Below are positions 54,954 through 63,155 of a stretch of DNA of 64,000 nt, piece by piece (the first letter of the stretch is position 1; each line of letters begins with the position of its first letter). Source of the stretch: Balneola sp. GTDB taxonomy: Bacteria > Bacteroidota > Rhodothermia > Balneolales > Balneolaceae. A model generated the notes under the pieces. That model was not told the origin of the DNA, ran no database searches, and worked only from the letters and a program-made list of their open reading frames with translations. The DNA is taken from the NCBI GenBank assembly GCA_002694685.1, contig NZMW01000004.1, positions 368,632 through 432,631 of the forward strand, read 5' to 3'. Made by a program: the position numbers and the translations under genes.

Positions 54954-56516
54954 ATGACAATCGATACTAATAAACTAGTCACAGTTATAGGGGCATTTCT
55001 GTTTTGTATGACAGTGCTCTTATTACCTTTACAAGAAGCTTACGCGCAGCGTACGGTTACGGTAGAACCCGGAGTGGGCACGCTAAACGAAGCCATTGAT
55101 AGTGATACGACTGCTACTGGTGCAAGAACGGATTCAAGTACAGTGTACGTATTGGAAAGCGGAGGCACTTACCTGCTCGATGGAAGTATTGAGCACAGAG
55201 GGTTTCACCTTACTATTGTTGCTGAAGATGGATGGACAGAGCGCCCAAGACTTATTCCAGCAGTTGATGAAGGTGGAGGTTCAAGCCGGGCTTTTAGACC
55301 AAGAGGAAGTCTGACAATTAGAGGCCTGTATGTTACCAACGAAGATGAGTTGGGTGGTTTAAATACACGAATCATTAGGGTAAGTGAGAATGATGTCACC
55401 ATTAGGGTAGATAATTGTCAGTTAGATAAAGACGGGCAGTCTGGTTTTCGAATTGACGGTACTGGGACTCGAATTTTTCTTACAAACTCAATTGTGAGCA
55501 ATATTGGTACATCTGCAAGTCCTGATAATGGCCGTGGTATTGATGATCGTGGTAACCAAATTGATACTCTTTGGTTCGAGAATAATACCTTCTATAACAT
55601 TACCAGTCAGATTATTCGTGACGGTGGTGGAGGTATAATTAACTACGCTCACATCAACCAGAATACAGCTGTGAATATTGGTAACAATTCTGCTTTTGAG
55701 TTAGGCCCTATTGTTGAAGGGGTAATGACTAATAACATGATCGTGAATGCTTCTTTCTATGGTCATAACACAAATTCAGAGGATCCTCATTTAGCTGTTG
55801 TAAGTCTTAAAGAATTAACTCAAAGTGAGACTGATTCACTGGGTGCACAGAGCTTTATGGCTAATAACAATAATGTGTATTTAGCCAGTGCCATTGTAGA
55901 TGCTTATCCAGATTCAGTAGAGGCACCGGTTAATTTCAATGCAACTGCTCAGGCTTTTGTTGATGATCAGGGAAGTGCATCTACCTTTTTGAATGAAGAT
56001 GTTTCATTCACAGATGGTCCGGCTGTTCCTTCCGATGTAGTTACCTCATACTGGACAGATCCAGACAATGAGTCTCCTCCTTCGTTTCCTGTAGACGGCG
56101 AACCATTTGACTTTGGATATGCAGATACCTTCGACTCTTACACAGGTGGTACTTCAGGTCAACAGCTTGGTTCATTGATCTGGCATGGCGGTATGACGGT
56201 AAGCAATGAATTTGAAGAGCCGGGAAGCACCTCACCTCAGGCATTTCAGTTGAACGGTAACTATCCAAACCCATTCAACCCAACCACTAATATTTCTTTC
56301 AACTTAGCTGAAGCCGCTACTGTAAGCATTGATGTATTTAGTGTGATTGGTCAGCGTGTAATGTCAGTTCCTGCTCAGAAATTGAGTGCTGGAACCAATC
56401 TGAATATTAAGGTTGATGCTTCAAGCCTTACCTCCGGATTGTACATTTACAGAGTAACCGCTAATTCTGCTACAAACAGTTTTGTGAAAACAGGCAGAAT
56501 GACTCTTATCAAGTAG
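54954..56516 (+). CDS. Secreted right-handed beta-helix protein with T9SS sorting domain
   Basis: A 520-residue protein; I use the ATG at 54954 with AGGAG six bases upstream, not the reading 13 codons longer. A signal peptide ends AYAQ. The body (about 35-340) is built of short repeats of beta-helix type (LTIRGLYVTNEDELGG, FLTNSIVSNIGTSA, WFENNTFYNI), as in polysaccharide lyases and glycan-binding proteins. The last 80 residues form a type A T9SS sorting domain (NYPNPFNPTTNISFNLAEA, GLYIYRVTA). It is therefore exported by T9SS to the cell surface or medium. The catalytic family is not recognised. Confidence 0.9.
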   Translation: MTIDTNKLVTVIGAFLFCMTVLLLPLQEAYAQRTVTVEPGVGTLNEAIDSDTTATGARTDSSTVYVLESGGTYLLDGSIEHRGFHLTIVAEDGWTERPRLIPAVDEGGGSSRAFRPRGSLTIRGLYVTNEDELGGLNTRIIRVSENDVTIRVDNCQLDKDGQSGFRIDGTGTRIFLTNSIVSNIGTSASPDNGRGIDDRGNQIDTLWFENNTFYNITSQIIRDGGGGIINYAHINQNTAVNIGNNSAFELGPIVEGVMTNNMIVNASFYGHNTNSEDPHLAVVSLKELTQSETDSLGAQSFMANNNNVYLASAIVDAYPDSVEAPVNFNATAQAFVDDQGSASTFLNEDVSFTDGPAVPSDVVTSYWTDPDNESPPSFPVDGEPFDFGYADTFDSYTGGTSGQQLGSLIWHGGMTVSNEFEEPGSTSPQAFQLNGNYPNPFNPTTNISFNLAEAATVSIDVFSVIGQRVMSVPAQKLSAGTNLNIKVDASSLTSGLYIYRVTANSATNSFVKTGRMTLIK

Positions 56517-56545
56517 TACATCAAATTAGATACCAAGAAAAATAG

Positions 56546-56573
56546 CTGAAGGGCGGGTGAAATAGCCCTTCAG
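56546..56573 (+). terminator. Hairpin after the beta-helix gene
   Basis: CTGAAGGGC (56546-56554) pairs with GCCCTTCAG (56565-56573) around a ten-base loop, 30 bp after the stop. The tract that follows is TATTAAATTG rather than a clean T-run, so termination may be partial, giving reduced expression of the downstream enzyme genes. Confidence 0.6.
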
Positions 56574-56594
56574 TATTAAATTGTTCTCTCACTC

Positions 56595-59180
56595 ATGCAT
56601 CAGAAGTCAAAAAAGAATTTGTATAAAAGCTACCAGGGTAACTTCGGTTTTTTGGTTTGTATTCTATTTCTACTCACATCATGCCAAATAACAAATCAAC
56701 CCGAACCAATATCGTTTGAAAGCGAACCTTACTTCTTTGATGTCGGCGCAGCTGAGGCAGAGCTTTCTGATGATGCAATTCCACTTACCCCGTCATGGAC
56801 TTATTCTGAAGAAAATGGATATGGCTGGTTAAGCCAAAACAGTGGTGAAAGCTTTTTTCACGAGGGGTGGGAACCATCCAGGGATGCTTTTTTAATTGAC
56901 GGTATTTCAGGAACAGAGCTAAAGTTTAAAGCAGATATCCCCAAAGGAGAGTGGTGGGTTACCGTTTGGTTTGAAGCAGGTCTGGAAGACTCAAGCACGG
57001 CAGTGGTTATGGCAAATGGAGAGAATATTACTCCTGAACTACAAACGTTTACTCCAAATTCAGAGGAAAGGGAGAGTATTCAAAAAATATATCGTGTAAT
57101 CCAGCGAAAGGTGGTTATTGAAGATGATGGGTTACAGCTGGATTTTATTGGGAATGAAGATGCATTCCGTCTGCTAGGATTTTCTATGATTCCAAGTTCA
57201 GAACCGAAAGGGGCGGCTGCTGAAGTTTTTGCAAAACTAGAAAACGCTGGAGTCTATGACAGTGAAAGAGAACTTGAGCCACTCGTTCAGGAACTGGATG
57301 AATTAGCTCAACAGGAAGAATATGAGAACTTTGCCACATTTTGGAAATTACAGCTTCAGATTCTCCAAAAAGCAGAAAAATATTTCTGGTACAGGGGGTG
57401 GAGTAAGTACACCGAGAAGACTGAGTTAGGCCTGTTTGATCATTTACATCAAACGGTGATGCTTTATGATGGTCTTCTTAACTATTCTGGTGCAGAAGAA
57501 AACCCTTTATATGAGCGAGAGCTTTGGTACAGAGGCCGTTTGTTGTATTGGTTATGGCTGGAAAGAGGAATCCACTACGAAAAAGATGCAGCTGAAAGAG
57601 ATTTGGCAAAGATGCTGGAGCTTCACCCCCAGGATGAGATGGTTCGGATGTATAACGGGGAGCAGATAGATAATGAAGATCCCTTTGATGGAATTAATAA
57701 ACCTACGAATGCTCCTGACTGGGCTTTTGCGCAGTGGGAAGTTACCAACCGGCTAAAACATATTGCCGACTGGTGGGTGCTGGAGCAACAGGATGAACGC
57801 GGTGAATTTGGCGGGAAATACGGCGATGATGTAGAAATTCTTCGCTTTTGGTCACCCTTGATTCTTTCAGGTGACTCTGTGGTGTATGAAGGCTGGAAGA
57901 AACTTGCTGATGGGGTATGGAATAGCTCAAAAGTCTATAAGGGCTATGCGAAAAACCCAAGTGATGTTGAGCATTCCTCCGAGTTTATTTCGGATACTGC
58001 ACCTTTAATGGTTTTATATAATGATGATGACAGGTATGAAGAACGGTTGTCTTATTCAGCCGATTACTTCAAAAACCTTTGGACTGGTTTTAACGATAAT
58101 AACCATCGTTTTTTTAAATCCTCCTGGTTTAGTTCAACTGAAATAGAAATGGAGCCTCCAAAGAACAGGGATGTTCCTTATACCACTCGTGCTGCAAAAG
58201 CAGTTCGCTATTATGCCTGGAAAACGCAGGATGCTTCCACTTTAAAAGCTCTTGAAGAATGGGCGGATGGCTGGTTAGCTGTTTCCCAACAAACAGACAA
58301 AGGGAAACCAGTGGGTATTATTCCAGCCTCTATTGCTTTTCCATCCGGAGAATTTAATGGGAGTGAAGACAACTGGTATACGGCTAATATGTACTGGGAT
58401 TATTTTGACTGGAGTGGAGGAAGTGCCATTCTGGATCAACTGCTATTCACCTGGACGATGACCGGAAATGATAAATACCTGACGCCTTTCATTCAGCATT
58501 TAGATTTGGTTTCAAAGTATAGCGGTGATCTCAATAGTTCACAAAATCAGTTTGAAGAAGGTTCTGAAGGCTGGGCGGCTCATCAACTGGGCAACAGTGA
58601 CGGATTCTGGAATGTAGTTGGGACCTGGCGATTGCTTACCGGTAATAATAAGTATGATAAACTGATTATTGAGCACGGCACGCCCTTCATAAAATACAGA
58701 CTTACCGGAAATACCGGCTTCTTGGTGGAAGGAATTCAACCCTACCTGGAAACCATCCGTTACAATTATCCACTATTTACTACTGAAGCCATCCATACCG
58801 ATCGGATTCATATCGGTCCGGGGAATGCCCGGGAAATAGGCATTGTCCAGGGCATGGTTACCGGGTATGGCATAGCTGAGAGCTCGTCTCCTTACATAGC
58901 AGTAAGCTGGGAAGATGCCAGCCGGGATATCACTTATTTAGTTACCGATAGTGATTCCACCAGGCTTGATGCAGAGCTGTTCTCCTTTTCAGAGAAGAAT
59001 GAAGGGCTAACCATGCGTTCATGGCAACTTTCAAAAGGGAGCTACAAGCTTGAGTTAACCTCAGAAGGGGAAACTATAGAGTCCCGAGACATTACCGTAA
59101 ATAAGGGCGGCGATAGATTCCGTTTAGAACTGCCATCTAAACAGTTAGTGAAAATTTCCATTCAACAAACTTCTAAATAA
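56595..59180 (+). CDS. Large exported lipoprotein, probable (alpha/alpha)-toroid glycan-active enzyme of unknown family
   Basis: An 861-residue protein. An N-terminal helix ends in a lipobox (LTSC, near residue 34). Residues of about 40-210 look like a beta-sandwich carbohydrate-binding domain (KGEWWVTVWFEAG, FRLLGFSMIP). The long middle part (220-780) is helical and Trp/Tyr/Asp-rich, of toroid type, with blocks such as ADWWVLEQQDERGEFGGKYG, VRYYAWKTQDASTLKALEEW, NMYWDYFDWSGGSAILDQ and YDKLIIEHGTPFIKYRLTGN. A short beta domain ends it. I cannot assign a CAZy family. The genes around it (beta-glucuronidase, TonB receptor) suggest that it acts on a uronic-acid glycan. Confidence 0.75.
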   Translation: MHQKSKKNLYKSYQGNFGFLVCILFLLTSCQITNQPEPISFESEPYFFDVGAAEAELSDDAIPLTPSWTYSEENGYGWLSQNSGESFFHEGWEPSRDAFLIDGISGTELKFKADIPKGEWWVTVWFEAGLEDSSTAVVMANGENITPELQTFTPNSEERESIQKIYRVIQRKVVIEDDGLQLDFIGNEDAFRLLGFSMIPSSEPKGAAAEVFAKLENAGVYDSERELEPLVQELDELAQQEEYENFATFWKLQLQILQKAEKYFWYRGWSKYTEKTELGLFDHLHQTVMLYDGLLNYSGAEENPLYERELWYRGRLLYWLWLERGIHYEKDAAERDLAKMLELHPQDEMVRMYNGEQIDNEDPFDGINKPTNAPDWAFAQWEVTNRLKHIADWWVLEQQDERGEFGGKYGDDVEILRFWSPLILSGDSVVYEGWKKLADGVWNSSKVYKGYAKNPSDVEHSSEFISDTAPLMVLYNDDDRYEERLSYSADYFKNLWTGFNDNNHRFFKSSWFSSTEIEMEPPKNRDVPYTTRAAKAVRYYAWKTQDASTLKALEEWADGWLAVSQQTDKGKPVGIIPASIAFPSGEFNGSEDNWYTANMYWDYFDWSGGSAILDQLLFTWTMTGNDKYLTPFIQHLDLVSKYSGDLNSSQNQFEEGSEGWAAHQLGNSDGFWNVVGTWRLLTGNNKYDKLIIEHGTPFIKYRLTGNTGFLVEGIQPYLETIRYNYPLFTTEAIHTDRIHIGPGNAREIGIVQGMVTGYGIAESSSPYIAVSWEDASRDITYLVTDSDSTRLDAELFSFSEKNEGLTMRSWQLSKGSYKLELTSEGETIESRDITVNKGGDRFRLELPSKQLVKISIQQTSK

Positions 59181-59186
59181 ACATAG

Positions 59187-60443
59187 ATGGCAGATCCAAC
59201 ATCACAACCAGGGGTTCTAGAAAAGTTTAAGTTATTTATTCTTTCAGTTGGCCCGGCTTTATTCATAATCGGCTATAATATTGGAACGGGAAGTGTTACC
59301 TCAATGGCTTCTACCGGCGCCGAGTATGGAATGAGAATGGCATTACCTTTACTGCTTTCTTGTGTTTTTACATACATACTGATTGTACTGTTTGGGAAGT
59401 ATACCATCGTAACCGGCGACACAGTAATACATAGCTATAAAAAGCATTTTGGGAAACCTGCAGGACTCTTTGTTCTGGTTGCATTGGTTTTTACAGAAGC
59501 AGTAGGCTGTATTGGAGTGATGGCAATAGTGACACAGGTGACTCAGGAGTGGACCCGTCCACTTACAGAATCCGGTGCGGGAATTGACCCGCTATATTCA
59601 ACCATTCTCTTTGGTGGTGCACTGTATGCTTTGCTTTGGAAAGGGAAACAAAATTTCTTCGAGAAAGTGCTTGCGGTATTTGTAGGCGTGATGGGCTTAA
59701 GTTTTATAATTACCATGTTTATGGTGATTCCTGAACCATCAGAAGTGATAGCAGGAATTGTTGCCGGCGTTCCGAATGAGTCAGGTGCTTTTTTGCTTAT
59801 TGCCAGCATGGTTGGAACTACAATGGGAGCTGTAATTTATGTAGTTCGCTCTGTTCTTATAAAAGGAAAAGGCTGGGGGGTAGAGCAATTTAAGCTCGAG
59901 AAAAGAGACGCAAAGTTTTCAGCTATTTTGATGTTTGTATTGAGTATAGCGGTGATGGCAGCTGCCGCAGGTACCTTGCATCAAGAAGGAATGAAAGTAG
60001 ATAACGCTATTGATATGGTACGTCTGCTTGAGCCATTTGCCGGACGATTTGCAGTATCAATATTTGTAGGTGGTATCCTGGCTGCAGGACTTTCTTCCTT
60101 ATTTCCGCACATTATGTTAGCACCTATGCTGCTTGCAGATTATCAGGGAGTAAATCCTGATTTCCAGTCTAAGACCAACCGTTTGATCTCTCTTGGTATT
60201 GTTCTGCTGACACTCTCCGTGCCATTATTTGGCGGCCGACCTGTTTTTATCATGATTCTTTCTCAGGCTTTTATAGCTACAGTAACCCCGGTTGTCATCT
60301 TATTTATGATCATTCTTATGAATCGAAAAGAGGTGGTTGGGGAACACGCTCTTAAACCTGCTAAGAATATTGTATTAGGTCTGATTTTCCTCTTTTCCCT
60401 GATTATGGCAATACTGGGAATCATTGGGATTTTCGGGATTTAA
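59187..60443 (+). CDS. Nramp-family transporter in glycan locus, divergent
   Basis: A 418-residue Nramp-fold protein with about eleven helices. The helix 1 site is NIGTGS (31-36) where metal transporters have DPGN. The helix 6 site reads GTTMGAVIYV (210-219) where they have MPH. The loop after helix 6 (KGKGW) matches that of the Nramp-like protein at 13720 (KRKGW). It lies 6 bp after the large lipoprotein gene and 32 bp before the beta-glucuronidase. A sugar-derived or organic-acid substrate is an inference from this setting. Confidence 0.85.
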   Translation: MADPTSQPGVLEKFKLFILSVGPALFIIGYNIGTGSVTSMASTGAEYGMRMALPLLLSCVFTYILIVLFGKYTIVTGDTVIHSYKKHFGKPAGLFVLVALVFTEAVGCIGVMAIVTQVTQEWTRPLTESGAGIDPLYSTILFGGALYALLWKGKQNFFEKVLAVFVGVMGLSFIITMFMVIPEPSEVIAGIVAGVPNESGAFLLIASMVGTTMGAVIYVVRSVLIKGKGWGVEQFKLEKRDAKFSAILMFVLSIAVMAAAAGTLHQEGMKVDNAIDMVRLLEPFAGRFAVSIFVGGILAAGLSSLFPHIMLAPMLLADYQGVNPDFQSKTNRLISLGIVLLTLSVPLFGGRPVFIMILSQAFIATVTPVVILFMIILMNRKEVVGEHALKPAKNIVLGLIFLFSLIMAILGIIGIFGI

Positions 60444-60475
60444 AAATAGTAACATTGAATAATTAGAAGGATAAT

Positions 60476-62323
60476 ATGCTCTTTCCACAACAAAATAATT
60501 TTCGCGCAGTATTTGATTTAGGTGGGTACTGGAACTTAAAAGCAGATCCTAATGAAGAAGGTCACAAAGGTGGTTGGTATAAGAATAAGTTAGCCGGTGA
60601 AGTGCATTCGATTGCCATTCCCGGCTCTTGGAATGAGCAGCTTGCGGAGCAGGGACTTCGAAATTACGTAGGTAAGGCTTGGCATGAAACTTATTTTACA
60701 ATACCTGCAATGGTTCAGGAAAGCAGTAAAGTTTGGCTGCGTATTGCAGCAGCAGATCATAAAGCAGAAGTATGGCTTAACGGAAATTTCGTAGGTGAGC
60801 ATTCAGGAGGATATCTGCCTTTTGAATTAGACCTGTCTGAAGCTCTCAATGAGAAAGGTAAAAAAAATCACCTGGTGGTTTGTGTAGATAGCTCTCTTTC
60901 GATGCACACCATTCCTCAGGATGTAAGTCCGGAATCTCCTCTTTATAGTACACCAAGCTATGAACGCCGACATCTTTTTCCGGCAACCCGATTTGATTTT
61001 TTCCCCTATGGCGGACTAACACGATCCGTTCAGGTTGTTACAACTCCTAAAGAGTACATTTCAGATACCTCCATTCATTCTACTCTGGAAGGACAAATAA
61101 CAATCACCGCAGACGTAACGACAGATTTGGACTTTAATGTCCGGATCCTGTCTGCGGATGATCAGGAAATAGCCAAGGGCGATAGTAAAAATGGAGTTTG
61201 TAAACTTTCCGTTGATGAACCCGAGTGGTGGTCGCCCTCAAACCCCTACTTATATACCGCCAGCATTTCGTTAATGAAAGACGGAAAGGTAGTAGATGAA
61301 TACCATGAAACCTTTGGTATTCGGGAAGTTCGGGTTGAAGGAGGAAAAATCATGTTTAACAACGAGCCTCTTTTTATGAGTGGCTTTGGTAAGCATGAAG
61401 ATTTTCCGATTGTAGGCCGCGGTCAATTTCGTCCGGCTTATCTAAAAGATCATGAGCTTATGCGATGGATTGGGGCAAATTCATACAGAACCAGTCACTA
61501 TCCCTATGACGAAGAAATGATGCGTTTGGCAGACAAACTCGGGTTCCTGATTATTGATGAGGTTCCTGCTGTTAGCTTGGGATTTTGGTCCAACGATTTT
61601 GATGAGCTTAAGCCTTTATTTGAAAACCATAAGCAATCTATCAAAGAATTAATTAAACGGGATAAGAATCACCCAAGCGTGATTTCCTGGTCTATAACCA
61701 ATGAGCCGAATTTATGGGCGGAGGAATTTTATCAGAACGAAACCAGCAAAAAGTATTTCAAAGAGCTGTATGATTTCACAAAAGGTCTAGATGATACTCG
61801 TCCAATTATGTCCATCTCAATGGCCGCTCATAAGGAAAATGATGTAGTATTAGAGTCGTGTGATATCATTGGGATAAACAGGTACTACGGCTGGTATACA
61901 AATCCGGTAGACTTAGAACAGGCAGGGAAAGATTTAGCACGAGAGCTGGATGCCACCTTCGAAAAATATGGCAAACCCATTATGGTCACTGAATTTGGAG
62001 CTGATACTGTTGAAGGTCTGCACGCTACGACAGCTCAAATGTTTACAGAAGAATTTCAGACGGCTTTCATCTTCAAATACCTGGAGGTTATGGAACCAAG
62101 AGAATTTGTTGCAGGTGCTCATGTTTGGAACTTCGCTGATTTCATGACCCCTCAGCATTTCAGAAGGGTAGTTCTAAATAAGAAAGGCGTATTTACTCGC
62201 GACCGTCACCCAAAAAGTGTGGCATTCAAGTTAAGAGACCACTGGAATTCATTGGAAAGAATCCAAGATGATCACCGCCCTAAGAAACCTAAGTCAGGTT
62301 TTCTTGTCTCTGATATAAAATAA
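60476..62323 (+). CDS. uidA: Glycoside hydrolase family 2 beta-glucuronidase
   Basis: A 615-residue GH2 enzyme, cytoplasmic (no signal peptide). It has a jelly-roll domain (about 10-180), an immunoglobulin-like domain (180-280) and a TIM barrel. The acid/base Glu410 is in WSITNEPN and the nucleophile Glu506 in MVTEFGADTVEGLH, close to E. coli GUS Glu413 and Glu504. VWNFADFMTPQHFRRV and NKKGVFTRDRHPKS match the glucuronidase-specific end, including the NxK motif that reads the substrate carboxylate. It should release glucuronic acid from imported oligosaccharides. Confidence 0.94.
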   Translation: MLFPQQNNFRAVFDLGGYWNLKADPNEEGHKGGWYKNKLAGEVHSIAIPGSWNEQLAEQGLRNYVGKAWHETYFTIPAMVQESSKVWLRIAAADHKAEVWLNGNFVGEHSGGYLPFELDLSEALNEKGKKNHLVVCVDSSLSMHTIPQDVSPESPLYSTPSYERRHLFPATRFDFFPYGGLTRSVQVVTTPKEYISDTSIHSTLEGQITITADVTTDLDFNVRILSADDQEIAKGDSKNGVCKLSVDEPEWWSPSNPYLYTASISLMKDGKVVDEYHETFGIREVRVEGGKIMFNNEPLFMSGFGKHEDFPIVGRGQFRPAYLKDHELMRWIGANSYRTSHYPYDEEMMRLADKLGFLIIDEVPAVSLGFWSNDFDELKPLFENHKQSIKELIKRDKNHPSVISWSITNEPNLWAEEFYQNETSKKYFKELYDFTKGLDDTRPIMSISMAAHKENDVVLESCDIIGINRYYGWYTNPVDLEQAGKDLARELDATFEKYGKPIMVTEFGADTVEGLHATTAQMFTEEFQTAFIFKYLEVMEPREFVAGAHVWNFADFMTPQHFRRVVLNKKGVFTRDRHPKSVAFKLRDHWNSLERIQDDHRPKKPKSGFLVSDIK

Positions 62324-62357
62324 ATAGCAGTTACAGAAACAAATCATTATTAGAAGT

Positions 62358-63155
62358 ATGAGTTCCGATCGATTAACCATCTGGCATGTTGGAAACTGGT
62401 GTATTCACATAGGCCAAACGTATGTTGAGTCTCCATTTGAGGCACCAAGTAAAGACGTAGAAGTACTGAATTATGCGAAGCCATTCGTAGATACGCTCCG
62501 CAAAATTCCGAAAGCAGAAGTAATAACCCAACCTTCCTGGGAACTGTATCACATGTCTCCCGAAGAGTTTGATGAGCGTCTGGATTGGGCCGATATCATC
62601 ATCTTTGCAGATGTAGAAACCAAATGCCTGATGTTACATCCCGACTTCTTTAACCGCACCAAGTGGGAAGATTCCTATGTCACCTTCCCGGACCGGTTTG
62701 ATCTGCTGAGGGAATGGGTGGAAAAGGGCGGTCATTTTCATATGAATGGAGGCTGGCTAAGTTTTTCTGGCGAACTTGGGAAAGGCGGCTGGGGAAGATC
62801 CCGATTCAAGAATGTTCTTCCTGTTGATTGCCTCCCGGGAGATGATCTGATAGAGTCAACATCCAGCTACAAAGTAAGAACGGTAGAGGATAGCCATCGA
62901 GCTGTTAAAGGGCTCGACTGGGATACAGTGCCTCCCATCCTAGGCTTCAACGAAACAAAACTTAAGTCTTCTGCTACTGCTATTGTTGAAATTGAAAACA
63001 TGGGAGAATGGCATCCGCTGCTGGCTGAACATGATTACGGCAAAGGCCGGGTTTCAACGTGGATGACAGGCGCTAGTCCACACTGGGGAATTAACTTCAT
63101 GAAGTGGGAACAATACCAACAATTTTGGACACAACTGTTTAACCCTGAGGCATGA
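62358..63155 (+). CDS. Class I glutamine-amidotransferase-like protein
   Basis: A 265-residue protein of the glutamine-amidotransferase-like fold (blocks LTIWHVGNWCIHIG, WADIIIFADVETKCLML, WVEKGGHFHMNGGWLSFSG and PHWGINFMKWEQYQQFW). Relatives occur with carbohydrate and glycoside genes. I do not see the classical Cys nucleophile in a GxCxG elbow; the corresponding stretch reads MNGGWLSF, so it may not be a glutaminase. It overlaps the symporter start by 4 bp. Confidence 0.75.
   Translation: MSSDRLTIWHVGNWCIHIGQTYVESPFEAPSKDVEVLNYAKPFVDTLRKIPKAEVITQPSWELYHMSPEEFDERLDWADIIIFADVETKCLMLHPDFFNRTKWEDSYVTFPDRFDLLREWVEKGGHFHMNGGWLSFSGELGKGGWGRSRFKNVLPVDCLPGDDLIESTSSYKVRTVEDSHRAVKGLDWDTVPPILGFNETKLKSSATAIVEIENMGEWHPLLAEHDYGKGRVSTWMTGASPHWGINFMKWEQYQQFWTQLFNPEA

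Noticed and set aside
56041-56274. Minus-strand frame of 77 codons
   Set aside because: It lies opposite the T9SS tail of the beta-helix gene and has no features of its own.
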